From assembly GCA_964415885.1 (NCBI GenBank), contig CAYQCE010000001.1, positions 1 through 64,000 of the forward strand: DNA of 64,000 bases, in the 5' to 3' direction. The translations under genes and the position numbers were made by a program. This DNA is from CAYQCE01 sp964415885. Lineage in GTDB: Bacteria > Zixibacteria > MSB-5A5 > JAABVY01 > JAHJOQ01. Positions 1-9,578 of this stretch are shown here, piece after piece; position 1 is the stretch's first letter, and the number at the start of each line of letters is the position of its first letter. The notes beneath the pieces are model-generated. The model was not told where the DNA came from and ran no database searches. It worked only from the letters and a program-made list of their open reading frames with translations.

Positions 1-91
1 ATGATAAAGAATTAAAAGACTTCGCCTAATCTATTCGTGAAATATCCGGGCTAATTGCGTTCCAGCCTCTTAGCTGTAGGCGTGGGCGGGC

Positions 92-110
92 GTGTCGGTT
101 TTCTGGACAC
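92..110. promoter_or_regulatory. Inverted repeat, possible activator site upstream of the sigma-54 promoter
   Basis: The arms GTGTC and GACAC are separated by 9 bp. The site lies about 65-80 bp upstream of the sigma-54 type core at 175-189, a usual distance for a bacterial enhancer-binding protein. PEP-CTERM genes in other bacteria are linked to the sigma-54 regulator PrsR. That this is such a site is inference from position and symmetry. Confidence 0.35.
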
Positions 111-174
111 CTCTGGAGTTATGGCCTATTTGGTCAACCAGCTAAGTGCTTGTGGTGTAGTGGCGTGGCTTTGC

Positions 175-189
175 GGCACGCGTCTTGCT
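175..189 (+). promoter_or_regulatory. Sigma-54 (-24/-12) promoter for the PEP-CTERM gene
   Basis: GGCACG, four bases, then TTGCT. This matches the sigma-54 core GGCACG-N4-TTGC with exact -24/-12 spacing. Transcription would start near 200, about 35 bp before the ATG at 236. No comparable sigma-70 promoter is visible in front of this gene. Confidence 0.6.
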
Positions 190-235
190 GTGAATTAGAT
201 TAAATAGGAGCAACGCATTAGAATAGGAGAGAAAT

Positions 236-880
236 ATGCGCCTCGCGTCAATTGCTTTCGTTACGATTATTCTGGCTCTCGCGCTCCCTCTGAGCGCATT
301 CGGGCTACCGGTTATCACCGAGTCGATTTTCAATGACTGGACATTTGACTCCGGACTTCAGTATGGTTTTGACGGCGATGGTCACACCTACGACTATGCT
401 TCGTACATCAATTTCGAGCACAGCGACCATAGCTGGCCGGATTGGGCCACCGGTACGTACATCGGTACCCACTCCATGTTGCCGACCAATCTTTCCTACG
501 GCCATACACTTCCGGGCGGTCTGACTGTTCCTCCGGATGAGATTCTCTCCGCCAAGCTCTGGATTGATGGCTGGCTGATCGATGACAATGATAACGTCGT
601 GAAGATCGAAAGCCCCCTTCTCGAGTGGGATCCGCTTAACAACTGGAGCTTCTTTACACTCGGAGATAATTCTCTCTATGACTTGACCGACGTCACGCTG
701 ACAGATTTCTGGAACAACAGCCCGCTCGATGTTCTCATACACGCGAACGAGCGCGTTCTCAGAATCGACCGGTCAGTCCTGATGCTCGATTACAACTCCG
801 AGGTTCCCGAGCCGACGACTCTGGCTCTGTTCGGTCTCGGTCTTCTCGGTGCGGGTGTTGTTCGCAGAATGAAGAAGTAA
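236..880 (+). CDS. PEP-CTERM sorting domain protein
   Basis: A secreted 214-residue protein of unknown function. Residues 1-23 form a signal peptide (hydrophobic stretch ending in LSAFG). The C-terminus is a textbook PEP-CTERM tail: VPEPTTLALFGLG, a short membrane segment, then the basic end RRMKK. Such tails are recognised by an exosortase, which processes and anchors the protein at the surface, often with exopolysaccharide. The middle, rich in D, W and Y, is probably a beta sandwich; I recognise no enzyme motif. The start is supported by AGGAGAG about 6 bases before ATG. No exosortase gene lies in the window. A sigma-54 promoter lies just upstream and a terminator follows the stop. Confidence 0.9.
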   Translation: MRLASIAFVTIILALALPLSAFGLPVITESIFNDWTFDSGLQYGFDGDGHTYDYASYINFEHSDHSWPDWATGTYIGTHSMLPTNLSYGHTLPGGLTVPPDEILSAKLWIDGWLIDDNDNVVKIESPLLEWDPLNNWSFFTLGDNSLYDLTDVTLTDFWNNSPLDVLIHANERVLRIDRSVLMLDYNSEVPEPTTLALFGLGLLGAGVVRRMKK

Positions 881-911
881 TCGACGACTGCGGATTTGGG
901 GCTTAAGTATT

Positions 912-945
912 GAGGCAGGCTCATATCGAGCCTGCCTTGGTTTTT
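912..945 (+). terminator. Rho-independent terminator after the PEP-CTERM gene
   Basis: Perfect stem GGCAGGCTC / GAGCCTGCC (914-922 with 928-936), extended by two weaker pairs, 5-base loop, then a run of five T at 941-945. It lies 30 bases after the stop and faces the convergent hydrolase gene. Confidence 0.85.
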
Positions 946-974
946 GCAGTCGTCTAAGCAGCGGTGTCTGTCGC

Positions 975-1751
975 CTACTCGAACAGCTCGTCGAAAAACA
1001 TCTGCATATGTTGCCAGGAGCGACGGTCGGCGTCGGGATTGTATGCGACACCGCCGGATGGATCGTCACCCGAGTTCGGATTCGTAAACGAGTGTACAGC
1101 TCCGCCATACGCAATAAACTGATAGTCGACATGCGCGGCTTCCATCTCCGCAAAGAAGGCATGCACCTGCTCCATTGGAACATGCGGGTCGGCAGCGCCA
1201 TGACAGATTAGAATCCTGCACTGGATATTCTCGGCGACTGACGGGTCCGGGGTGTCGAGATTGCCATGGAAGCTTACCACGCCGGATATGTCCGCGCCGG
1301 ATCTCGCCAGCTCCAGCACTGTGCCGCCACCGAAGCAGTAGCCGATTGCAGAAATCCTGGAGACGTCACACTGGTCATAGCTTCTGAGCTGATCGAGACC
1401 AGCGGTCGCGCGGGCGTGCATGAGATGTCGGTCGCTCCGATAGATTCCCGCCTGCTTCGATGCCTCCGTTGCGGACTGTGGACGGATCCCTTTGCCGTAA
1501 ATGTCGAGCGCGAACGCGATGTAACCGAGTTCGGCGAGCTGCCGGCATCGGGATTTCGTGTAATCGTTCAGGCCGGTCCATTCGTGCACCACGAGCACGC
1601 CGGGACGCTTTCCGCTGACGGCGTCATCCCATGCCATGAAACCCTCGAGCTCGGTGTCGCCGTGAGTGTAGGAGACTGACTGCGTCACTATCTCACCTTC
1701 TGCCGTAAGCGTCATAAGCAGGACCAACGCGAACAATGTATACCACTTCAT
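975..1751 (-). CDS. Secreted dienelactone hydrolase family protein
   Basis: An alpha/beta hydrolase of the dienelactone hydrolase family, about 258 residues, likely hydrolysing an ester or lactone outside the cytoplasm. The nucleophile elbow is GYCFGG (Cys), the acid lies in GAADPHVP and the catalytic His in GGAVHSF, so the Cys-Asp-His triad of this family is complete. I chose the ATG at 1751 because AAGGAG sits 7 bases upstream and the protein then begins with a clean signal peptide (MKWYTLFALVLLMTLTAEG); a start at 1793 would add 14 polar residues before it. It is convergent with the PEP-CTERM gene and stands alone. The exact substrate cannot be told from sequence. Confidence 0.88.
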   Translation of the reverse strand: MKWYTLFALVLLMTLTAEGEIVTQSVSYTHGDTELEGFMAWDDAVSGKRPGVLVVHEWTGLNDYTKSRCRQLAELGYIAFALDIYGKGIRPQSATEASKQAGIYRSDRHLMHARATAGLDQLRSYDQCDVSRISAIGYCFGGGTVLELARSGADISGVVSFHGNLDTPDPSVAENIQCRILICHGAADPHVPMEQVHAFFAEMEAAHVDYQFIAYGGAVHSFTNPNSGDDPSGGVAYNPDADRRSWQHMQMFFDELFE

Positions 1752-2299
1752 TTTCGACTCCTTCTCAGAGTTTGATTGTCCAGGTGAATTCAACCTGCTG
1801 GATGTTGCGAATGATGTCTGTGCAGCTAAAACCGGCGCAAGGGTGTCAACTGTTCCATTGCAATGAGAATCGAGAGAGACGTTTCGGGGAACTCAGACAC
1901 GGTCATTGAAGAACAGATTTGATCAGGGGGCTGGCAATTCAGAAGCAATCAATGTGAGATCATGTTGATCGTGTTGCGTGCTATTCACTATTGAAACAGA
2001 ATGCAAATATCTGGTTAGGATCGAGTTTTCCTGGAAAAATCGTCCCTTGTTGAAACAGCCAGGTCGGAATCAGAAGGCTCCAAATCTCTCATTATGTGTT
2101 CAGCATCACGGATTTCGTCGATAACATACGTAGCACAGCGATCATATACTTTTAGTCAGAAAGCGCAGAAGCCAGAATCTGATTCGGCGCGATTTGGATA
2201 TCATGAACGTTTCAATATCCAGATTACTGCTGAGGCGTAAGACTGTAACTGGCGATGCAGTAGAGTGAAAGCTCTGGAAAGAATCGCAATTGTAACAGT
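1752..2299. other. Intergenic region between divergent genes, no gene seen
   Basis: About 550 bases between the hydrolase (minus) and the large kinase (plus). It is AT-richer than its surroundings and must hold both promoters. I see no convincing -35/-10 pair, RNA gene, repeat or coding frame. The kinase ATG at 2300 lacks a strong ribosome binding site. Confidence 0.5.
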
Positions 2300-5200
2300 A
2301 TGAGTGTAGAGAAGCCAACATACGATGATCTCGAGCGGCGCTGTAGAAGGGCAGAGTCGCTGTTAGAAAAGATTCGCTCCGGCGATACTGCCACTTCGCC
2401 GGAAGAGTCGGGTGAGTTCGCCGCGAAACTGGAGAAAGCTGAGGATCGCGAAGCTCACATAAAGAACATCCTCCTCGCTATTCGGAACGTAAACCAACTG
2501 ATCGTCAAGGAGACCGACAGGCAGAGGCTTGTTGAGTCAGCCTGCGAAAACCTCACGGAAACCCTCGGTTACTATACGGCGTGGATAGCGTTGCTCGATT
2601 GGCCTGATGGCAATCTGCGATACTGGGCGAGTTCCGGCTCGATTAGTGGCTTGGATCGGATACATGAACTGCTCAAGCGGCGTGAATTGACCGGATGCAT
2701 GCGTACCGCCCTTGATTGCGAAGAGACACACGTCGTCATCAACCCGGCGGGCGACTGTCTGGGATGTCCGTCTTCGAATATCTATGCCGATTGTGCCGCG
2801 CTCTGTCGTCGCCTGGCCTGCGATGGCACAGTATATGGGGTGCTTACGGTCTCTGTGCCGGCAGAGTATGCCCACGATCCTGAAGAACGTAGTCTATTCG
2901 ATGAACTCGCCGGTGATCTGTCCTTCGCCCTCAGCAGGCTGGACAATCAGGAGGCTCTGGCCGAAAGTCAGCGGCGCTACAGCGAGATATTCAATCGCAA
3001 TCGCGACGGCTATGTGATGGTGAATGCTGGTGGCGGAATCATCGATGCCAATCCTGCCTTTTGCGAGATGCTCGGCTATTCTCTCGATGAGCTTAAGTCA
3101 CTGAAGAACTTCTATCAGATTACGCCGCAACGCTGGCGAGAGTGGGAAAAGGAAGAGATTTGGAACAAGCGTTTGCTTGGCAGTGGATACTCCGGAATCT
3201 ATGAGAAGGAGTATGTCAGGAAGGATGGAACGGTCTTTCCCGTTGAGCTCCAGTCGTATGCGGTATTCGACGATGAGGGACAACCGGAGTATCTCTTGGG
3301 AGTAGCGCGAGATGTCAGCGACTTGAGGAGGTCGGAGCAGGCCTTACACGAAGCGATCATTCGGCAGCAGACAGCGGTGCATGCAGGTGGTGTCGGGCTG
3401 TGGGACTGGGATCTCAAGACAAACAGGGTGACGTACTCAAGTGAATGGAAGCGCCAGATCGGCTATGAAGATGATGAGATCGGAGACAGCTATGAGGAAT
3501 GGGAGAGCCGGGTTCACCCGGATGATCTCGAGCCGATACTCGAGGAGATTCATTCGTATATCGCGGAGGATAGGCCGAGCTACGAAGTCGAGTTTCGGTT
3601 TCGACACAAAGATGGATCTTACCGCTGGATTCTGGCTCAGGCATCGGTGCTCAAGGACGAGTCCGGAAACCCGGTCCGCACACTCGGGTCGCACGTCGAT
3701 ATCACAGAGCTAAGACAGGCTATTGAGGCGCTGAATGCCTCGCTCAAAGAGCAGGAAGCTGTTTTCGAGAGCAGCCTCGTTGGTATTATGGTGCTCAGAA
3801 ACAGGACGATAACGAAGGTGAATCGCCGCATGGCTGAGATGCTCGGCTACAGCCCTGACGAGATAGAGGGACGAAGTCCGGAGCAACTTCACCTTTCTTA
3901 TGAGAACTTCGTTGAGTTCGGAGATGAATACTACTGGCGACTCGCCGAGAAGGAAATCGTTAAGGTGGAGTATCCACTGAAACACAAAGACGGCCGCACC
4001 GTCTGGTGTCTATTCAGCGGAAAGGCGATTGCTCCGCCCGATCTGGGACGTGGTGCTGTTTGGGTTATCGACGATATCACTGAACGCAAGAAGATGGAAG
4101 AAAAGCTGTGCGAAAGCGAGCATCGGTTCAGATCATTTGTCGAGAACGCGGGTGAGATTGTGTATGCACTTAGTCCTGACGGGACATTCACATACATCTC
4201 TCCCAACTGGCTCCAGTTCATGGGGGAACCCCCGGAGGCCGCGATCGGAGGACCGTTTGAGCCGTACGTACACCCTGAAGATAGCCAGGTATGCCGTGAT
4301 TTCCTCGCGAAAGTGTTGCGCACCGGAGAAAGACAAGAGAGCGTTGAATATCGTGTTCGTCATGCCGACGGTACGTGGCGATGGCATGTTTCCACCGGCT
4401 CGCCCTTGCGTGATGAGTCTGGTAATGTAGCCAGCTACGTCGCAATCGCCCGTGATGTTACTGCACAGAGGCAGGCGGAGAAAGCTCTGCGCGAGAGTGA
4501 AGCACGATTCACTGATATTCTCGAAAAACTGGAAAGCATACCGGTTCAAGGCTACGATTCCGATCGCAGAGTCATTTATTGGAATTCAGCGAGCAGTTCA
4601 GTCTATGGATACACTCGCAAGGAGGCTCTCGGTCAGCGATTAGAGGATCTGATTGTTCCGGAAAGCATTCGGGAGCAGGTTATCCGTGACGTGAACTCCT
4701 GGTTGTCGGGTGGTCCTGCCATCCCCGCCGGAGAGCTGATCTTGAGAGACAAATATGGTATCGCGGTGCCTGTGTATTCCTCGCATGTCTTGCATGTCAC
4801 CGAGTCCGGCGAGAAAGAATTGTTCTGTTTTGATGTAGATCTTCGTTCACTGCGGCAGAAGGAAGATGAGTTGAGGCGACTGGCGACAGCAATTGACCAG
4901 GCTGGTGAGGTCGTAGTCATTACGGATACGGACGGCAAAATCCAGTATGTCAATCCGGCGTTCGAGAGAACCACCGGATACTCGCGAGAGGAGGCTCTCG
5001 GCCAGAACCCCCGCATACTTAAGAGCGGCGAACAGAAAGATGAGGTCTATGCCGAGCTGTGGAAGACTATCTCGAGTGGTTCGGTATGGGAGGGTCGATT
5101 GGTCAATCGTCGCAAGGACGGGAGTCTGTACTCGGAGGATGCTACCATATCTCCAGTCCGCGATGAATCGGGCGAGATAATGGCATACGTCGCTGTCAAG

Positions 5201-6388
5201 CGCGACATCACACGCGAGCTTGAGCTCGAGCGGCAGTATCACCAGTCTCAAAAAATGGAAGCTATCGGTCAACTGACGGGAGGCGTGGCGCACGATTTCA
5301 ACAACCTGCTGCACGTCATTATTGGCTCGACGGAGATGGCGAAGGGAGATTTGGAGCCGGGACATAAGGCACTCGAGCTACTCAGCGAAGTTTCCGAGGC
5401 GGGAGAGCGTGCCGCAAATTTGGTCAAACAGCTACTTCTGTTCAGCAGACGTCAGATCATGCAGCCATCCGTTCTCAGTCTGAACACTGCGATCGAAGAC
5501 CTTCTGCGAATGCTAAGGCGGATAATCGGCGAGCACATTCAGCTTCGATGGCAACCCGGGAAGACGGCCGGAAGGATACACGCCGACCGCGGCATGATTG
5601 AGCAGGCTGTACTCAATCTGTGCATTAACGCCAGAGATGCCATGCCCGAGGGCGGGACGCTGACGATTGAGACGGAAGACATCGAGATTGACGATGAATA
5701 CTGTAAGGAACACGCCTGGGCTTCTCGTGGCAGATACGTACTGCTGCGTATCTACGACACCGGTACCGGCATTGACGAGGAGACACTGAACCATATCTTC
5801 GAGCCGTTCTTCACTACGAAGGATATCGGAAAGGGAACCGGTCTTGGTCTTGCGACCGTATACGGAATTGTCAAGCAGCATTGCGGAATGATAACTGTCG
5901 AAAGTGAAGTCGGAAAAGGGAGCGTGTTTAGATTGTATTTTCCGGTAAGCAAGATTGCAAAGCCGGTCTCGGATGAAAGGCCCACTAACGGAATCGAGGG
6001 TGGCACCGAGACTATCTTGCTTGCTGAAGATGATGATATGGTCCGGAAGGTTGCTCGGAACATTCTGGAGCGATCCGGCTACGCTGTGATCACCGCGAAT
6101 GACGGCTTACGAGCGGTCGAGAAATTCCGTGAGCACAAAGAGTCGATCGATATGATTATTCTTGATGTCGTAATGCCGGAAATGAGCGGCCGTGAGGTGT
6201 TTGATCACCTGCAGGAGATGCAGCCCGATCTGCCTGCGCTGTTCACGAGTGGATACAGTGAGAATGCCATACATACCGATTTCATCCTCAATGAGGGACT
6301 GAGATTCCTGCAGAAACCTTACGCACCAAACGCTCTTCTTGAAGCTGTTCGATCTACGCTGGACCAGAGAGTCTCGAACATCGGCTGA
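2300..6388 (+). CDS. Hybrid sensor histidine kinase (GAF, six PAS, HisKA, HATPase, receiver)
   Basis: A 1362-residue soluble hybrid kinase with no membrane segment. Order: N-terminal coil, GAF-like domain (about 65-215, with a Cys-rich stretch around 135-180), six PAS domains starting near 224, 350, 477, 605, 732 and 858, HisKA with the phospho-acceptor His near 998 in GGVAHDFNNLL, HATPase (about 1090-1215, N box around NLCINARDAMPEGG and G box DTGTGID), and a C-terminal receiver (about 1235-1352) with acidic LLAEDDD, phospho-acceptor Asp near 1289 in ILDVVMPEMSG, and Lys in LQKPY. The HDFNN type HisKA with a trailing receiver is common in free-standing environmental sensors. No partner regulator is adjacent. 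Signals and output are unknown. Confidence 0.93.
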   Translation: MSVEKPTYDDLERRCRRAESLLEKIRSGDTATSPEESGEFAAKLEKAEDREAHIKNILLAIRNVNQLIVKETDRQRLVESACENLTETLGYYTAWIALLDWPDGNLRYWASSGSISGLDRIHELLKRRELTGCMRTALDCEETHVVINPAGDCLGCPSSNIYADCAALCRRLACDGTVYGVLTVSVPAEYAHDPEERSLFDELAGDLSFALSRLDNQEALAESQRRYSEIFNRNRDGYVMVNAGGGIIDANPAFCEMLGYSLDELKSLKNFYQITPQRWREWEKEEIWNKRLLGSGYSGIYEKEYVRKDGTVFPVELQSYAVFDDEGQPEYLLGVARDVSDLRRSEQALHEAIIRQQTAVHAGGVGLWDWDLKTNRVTYSSEWKRQIGYEDDEIGDSYEEWESRVHPDDLEPILEEIHSYIAEDRPSYEVEFRFRHKDGSYRWILAQASVLKDESGNPVRTLGSHVDITELRQAIEALNASLKEQEAVFESSLVGIMVLRNRTITKVNRRMAEMLGYSPDEIEGRSPEQLHLSYENFVEFGDEYYWRLAEKEIVKVEYPLKHKDGRTVWCLFSGKAIAPPDLGRGAVWVIDDITERKKMEEKLCESEHRFRSFVENAGEIVYALSPDGTFTYISPNWLQFMGEPPEAAIGGPFEPYVHPEDSQVCRDFLAKVLRTGERQESVEYRVRHADGTWRWHVSTGSPLRDESGNVASYVAIARDVTAQRQAEKALRESEARFTDILEKLESIPVQGYDSDRRVIYWNSASSSVYGYTRKEALGQRLEDLIVPESIREQVIRDVNSWLSGGPAIPAGELILRDKYGIAVPVYSSHVLHVTESGEKELFCFDVDLRSLRQKEDELRRLATAIDQAGEVVVITDTDGKIQYVNPAFERTTGYSREEALGQNPRILKSGEQKDEVYAELWKTISSGSVWEGRLVNRRKDGSLYSEDATISPVRDESGEIMAYVAVKRDITRELELERQYHQSQKMEAIGQLTGGVAHDFNNLLHVIIGSTEMAKGDLEPGHKALELLSEVSEAGERAANLVKQLLLFSRRQIMQPSVLSLNTAIEDLLRMLRRIIGEHIQLRWQPGKTAGRIHADRGMIEQAVLNLCINARDAMPEGGTLTIETEDIEIDDEYCKEHAWASRGRYVLLRIYDTGTGIDEETLNHIFEPFFTTKDIGKGTGLGLATVYGIVKQHCGMITVESEVGKGSVFRLYFPVSKIAKPVSDERPTNGIEGGTETILLAEDDDMVRKVARNILERSGYAVITANDGLRAVEKFREHKESIDMIILDVVMPEMSGREVFDHLQEMQPDLPALFTSGYSENAIHTDFILNEGLRFLQKPYAPNALLEAVRSTLDQRVSNIG

Positions 6389-6650
6389 TCCATCCATTAC
6401 TGATACTCTGGAAATCATCGCTGCTCGGTCATCTGCTATTCTACAGGCAAACATCCACGAATGACTGTCTATTTCGGCAGAGGTGGGTAGAGCGAATAGT
6501 GGATACCGTGTCAGGTCGTCATTTAGTGTACTCCTGCCCGACTTCGACATAGAGATACCGAAATTTCTGTTCATGCGCGTAGATGAGAAGATCGAGCTTG
6601 AGCTGGCATTACCACGTAATGCCTGCCGAACAGCAGAACGGAGAGTCCGA

Positions 6651-7496
6651 ATGAGACTTTTATCTCTTACCGCCTTGGTTCTACTGTGTCTGAGCCCGCT
6701 CGGGGTTGAGCAGGAGACTACCTGGCAGCGAAATGCGGAGTCAACGGCGCCCGAGGCCAAGCTGTTTCACTCTACGCATGCTATAAACCTGGAGACGGCT
6801 CATACCATATCTCAGACCAACATTGAATTCCAGATTTATAACCGATTCGTTCCTCCGATTTCGGAGGGCTTTGATTTTTTCTATGGGCTCGACGGACCGG
6901 CCAATATCAGGCTCGGGTTGGCGTATGGCATCACAGATGACCTGACCGTCGGGCTCGCTCGAAGCAGCAACTTCGGAAATGTCGATCTCCGTGCAAGGTA
7001 CGTGCCGTTGAAGACGAGGACTGACATCGCGCCTGTGGCCGTCGCCGTTCAGGGAGGAATGGCATGGAACACAAATGTCTTCGGAAGAATAGATGGGCAT
7101 CACAAAAACTACCAGTTCTATGGCCAGGCGATTTTCAACACTCTCATTGAAGAGAAGCTCGGAATCGGAGTCGTGCCGTCATTTCTCTACAACGGCGATT
7201 TCCTGTCGGAAGAGAACTACAATTCGGTTGCTCTAAGCGTGTACGCTCAATACTACTTCCTCCGGCGATTCAGCGTACTGGCAGAGTGGACCGGTGTTGT
7301 TGATGGCTTCGAGCGTGACTATGATTGCGTCAGCATTGGCGTCGAGATACAGACCGCCGGACACTTCTTCAAGATTCTTGTCACGAACAGCCTGACACAG
7401 AACCCGTCCCACTACCTTGCGGGCGCAAACCAGCCATTCACATGGGATGATATCCGCCTTGGATTCAATACTACGCGTCTTCTCGATCTGTGGTAG
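6651..7496 (+). CDS. Outer-membrane beta-barrel protein, DUF5777-like
   Basis: A 281-residue predicted outer-membrane barrel. The signal peptide is MRLLSLTALVLLCLSPLGVE. The body has alternating amphipathic strands and features of DUF5777: LFHSTHAINLET near the N-terminus, then FVPPISEGFDFFYGLDGP and LGLAYGITDDLTVGLARS. The function of this family is not established; members often sit near redox genes. The ATG at 6651 was chosen because a signal peptide starts exactly there and GGAG lies about 9 bases upstream; the frame is open upstream to 6483 but that part is not signal-like. Neighbours (kinase before, acetyltransferase after) give no clue. Confidence 0.8.
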   Translation: MRLLSLTALVLLCLSPLGVEQETTWQRNAESTAPEAKLFHSTHAINLETAHTISQTNIEFQIYNRFVPPISEGFDFFYGLDGPANIRLGLAYGITDDLTVGLARSSNFGNVDLRARYVPLKTRTDIAPVAVAVQGGMAWNTNVFGRIDGHHKNYQFYGQAIFNTLIEEKLGIGVVPSFLYNGDFLSEENYNSVALSVYAQYYFLRRFSVLAEWTGVVDGFERDYDCVSIGVEIQTAGHFFKILVTNSLTQNPSHYLAGANQPFTWDDIRLGFNTTRLLDLW

Positions 7497-7512
7497 ACTT
7501 AGCTCATTCTGC

Positions 7513-7541
7513 TTGACACAGCCCGGCTTTCCTGATTCAAT
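7513..7541 (+). promoter_or_regulatory. Sigma-70 type promoter for the GNAT gene
   Basis: TTGACA at 7513-7518, 17-base spacer, TTCAAT at 7536-7541 (four of six to TATAAT). It precedes the start at 7600 by about 60 bases. Confidence 0.5.
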
Positions 7542-7599
7542 GCTCCAGTTTGGCGTGTGCCGGGAATAGATAGATTGGCCTTATTGGGCGGAGTCTCGT

Positions 7600-8481
7600 A
7601 TGTCGCAGAATGAGATTGTCAGCACGATCGGGGAAGATCCCGAATTACGGGAGATGTTCTACGATTTCATAAACGTAATCTTTCCGGGTTTGGATTTCAA
7701 GAGATGGCATGAGCTGGGTTTTTGGACGAGTGACTACGTACCGCATGCAATTTTGGAGAACGGACGAATAGTATCCAACATTGGCGTCTCCAGACAGAAG
7801 GTATTGATTCACGGCGAGGAGAGAATTGGTATACAGATAGGAGCGGTTGGAACCACACCGGATTACCGTGGGAAGGGTCTCTCGAGGATTCTGATGGAGC
7901 ATGTACTCGAGAAGTATGGTGAGATTGCCGATCTGTTCTTTCTCTACGCGGATGAGGACGTTCTCGATTTTTATCCGAAATTTGGTTTCCGTCGCTGCGA
8001 CGGCACCATCTTTGAAGCAGAGTCGAATCTGCCCATACCTGCGTATTCAGCGCGGAAGTTGAGTCTCGATAAGCCCTCTGATCTTGAGTTGATGCGAGAT
8101 ATGATTGACCGTCGGCTGGATTTAACCCGGCTCTTTGGTGCGCGGGATTACGGCCATATCACCTTCTGGCACTTGATCAATGTCTTCCCTGACAGGGTGC
8201 ATTACGTTGAGGAGGATGATGCTATATTGATCTCGAGCGAGAAGGACGGAGTTGTTAATGTGTGGGAAGTAATCCACACGAATCCAGTGGATTTGCTTTC
8301 GGTTCTGCCGAAGGCTATCGCGTCGGATCGAATAACCAGGATCAGATATCATCTTCCACCGGATCAGTTGGGTTTCAATTTTGACAGGATGTTGCCGGAT
8401 AGCGATATGCCGCTCTTTGTACGCGGGAAGTTTCCGATGGATGACGTTGATTTCAAGTTCCCACTAACGGCGCATACTTAG
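7600..8481 (+). CDS. GNAT family N-acetyltransferase
   Basis: A 293-residue protein whose first half is a GNAT fold. The acetyl-CoA loop is visible as VGTTPDYRGKGLSRILM (motif A, R/Q-x-x-G-x-G/A type) near residues 85-105, followed by ADEDVLDFYPKFGFRR, the usual end of the fold. The second half is a further alpha/beta region without a motif I can name. Such two-part GNATs often modify small molecules or protein N-termini; the substrate is unknown. GGAG six bases before ATG supports the start. It has its own promoter-like sequence and converges with the ATP-grasp gene. Confidence 0.85.
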   Translation: MSQNEIVSTIGEDPELREMFYDFINVIFPGLDFKRWHELGFWTSDYVPHAILENGRIVSNIGVSRQKVLIHGEERIGIQIGAVGTTPDYRGKGLSRILMEHVLEKYGEIADLFFLYADEDVLDFYPKFGFRRCDGTIFEAESNLPIPAYSARKLSLDKPSDLELMRDMIDRRLDLTRLFGARDYGHITFWHLINVFPDRVHYVEEDDAILISSEKDGVVNVWEVIHTNPVDLLSVLPKAIASDRITRIRYHLPPDQLGFNFDRMLPDSDMPLFVRGKFPMDDVDFKFPLTAHT

Positions 8482-8497
8482 GTATACAAGGCGGGAA

Positions 8498-9481
8498 TCA
8501 ATCCATATATAGATGATAACGTCGTCGGGCGGACTCGATGATTAGCTCGACGACGTCCGTGTATCTTAATCCTGTCTCTTTTGCGCTCGTGATCATCGGG
8601 CTGATCGGTCGAAGTCCTGGCAGTGGGTTGACCTCGATGAGGTACGGCACACCGTCATCTTGCAGGCGTATGTCCGCTCTTCCGAAATCCGGGATTCTCA
8701 TCACCCGAAATGCGCGTTCTGCCAGAAGCAATATCTTGTGACGTTCTTCCGATGTGAGTTCCGGTGGGCATATGGTCTTGATCGGTTGATCTCCCGAATC
8801 GCCGGCGGCCTTGGTCTCGTAGTCGAAGATGTTGTGTCCCCCCTCAGTGAACTCGTATTCAACTATCTCGAGGAGGTAGTTGGGCGATGCCTCGAGCATT
8901 GGTACCGTCAGTTCCCGCCCTTCTATATACTGCTCGACTATCACGCCTTCGGGGTATTCATCCAGGAGCTCGCCAACGACTTTCTCAGCGTTCTTTCTCG
9001 ACTCCGCCACAGACTGCTGCGTGATCCCCATACTCGATCCCTCGTAGTTCGGCTTTATGAAGACCGGAAATTCGAGATCGTCGGGAATGTCGGGATAATC
9101 CTCTGTGATAAGGCATCCTTTCGGAACCTGAATGTCCCTGATGTCGAGCAGCTTCTGTACGAGACGTTTGTCGAGTCCGGCATGCAGGAGCCCCGGCGTA
9201 CCGCCCGTGTAGGGCATTCCAAGCAGCTCGTATATGGCTGGATAGTATGATTCTCGCCTCTTGCCGCCGACACCTTCGGCCATATTGAACACCAGATCGG
9301 GATGTGAATCGACGAGTTCGTCGGTTACCTTCCCCGGTGGTCCGGATACTTCTACAGGTGTCACCTTGTGACCGAGTTCCTCGAGCGCAGAAACGAGCCT
9401 GTCTACGTAGTCCTGTGTGAACAGCTCCGCTTCACTCTCATCCTCAGACCTGCGGAGGTTGTAGGTAAATGTGATTCTCAT
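8498..9481 (-). CDS. D-alanine--D-alanine ligase-like ATP-grasp enzyme
   Basis: A 327-residue ATP-grasp ligase. Residues 1-100 form the N-terminal domain with FNMAEGVGGKRRESYYPA, like the NxxEG region of D-Ala-D-Ala ligases. The ATP-grasp core follows with FPVFIKPNYEGSSMGI (phosphate loop), VEQYIEGRELTVP and the metal site IEVNPLPGLRP. It probably joins two amino acids or an amino acid to a small acid. It may be a true Ddl for peptidoglycan, but the family includes many relatives and no mur or fts genes are adjacent, so I leave out a gene symbol. It is followed on the same strand, upstream, by an M20 peptidase, which may hint at amino acid or dipeptide metabolism. Confidence 0.82.
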   Translation of the reverse strand: MRITFTYNLRRSEDESEAELFTQDYVDRLVSALEELGHKVTPVEVSGPPGKVTDELVDSHPDLVFNMAEGVGGKRRESYYPAIYELLGMPYTGGTPGLLHAGLDKRLVQKLLDIRDIQVPKGCLITEDYPDIPDDLEFPVFIKPNYEGSSMGITQQSVAESRKNAEKVVGELLDEYPEGVIVEQYIEGRELTVPMLEASPNYLLEIVEYEFTEGGHNIFDYETKAAGDSGDQPIKTICPPELTSEERHKILLLAERAFRVMRIPDFGRADIRLQDDGVPYLIEVNPLPGLRPISPMITSAKETGLRYTDVVELIIESARRRYHLYMD

Positions 9482-9578
9482 ATCTCGAGTCTTGCCACCT
9501 CCCGCTGTGGCTGTTCCAACATCATTCCCTTGCTATCTGTAACACGCTACTGAAGTCATTGTTGCGACTGCATGGCTG

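Noticed and set aside
1..235. Partial gene at the left edge
   Set aside because: The ATG at position 1 meets a stop at once (TAA at 13-15) and other frames are short; the region is better read as promoter DNA.
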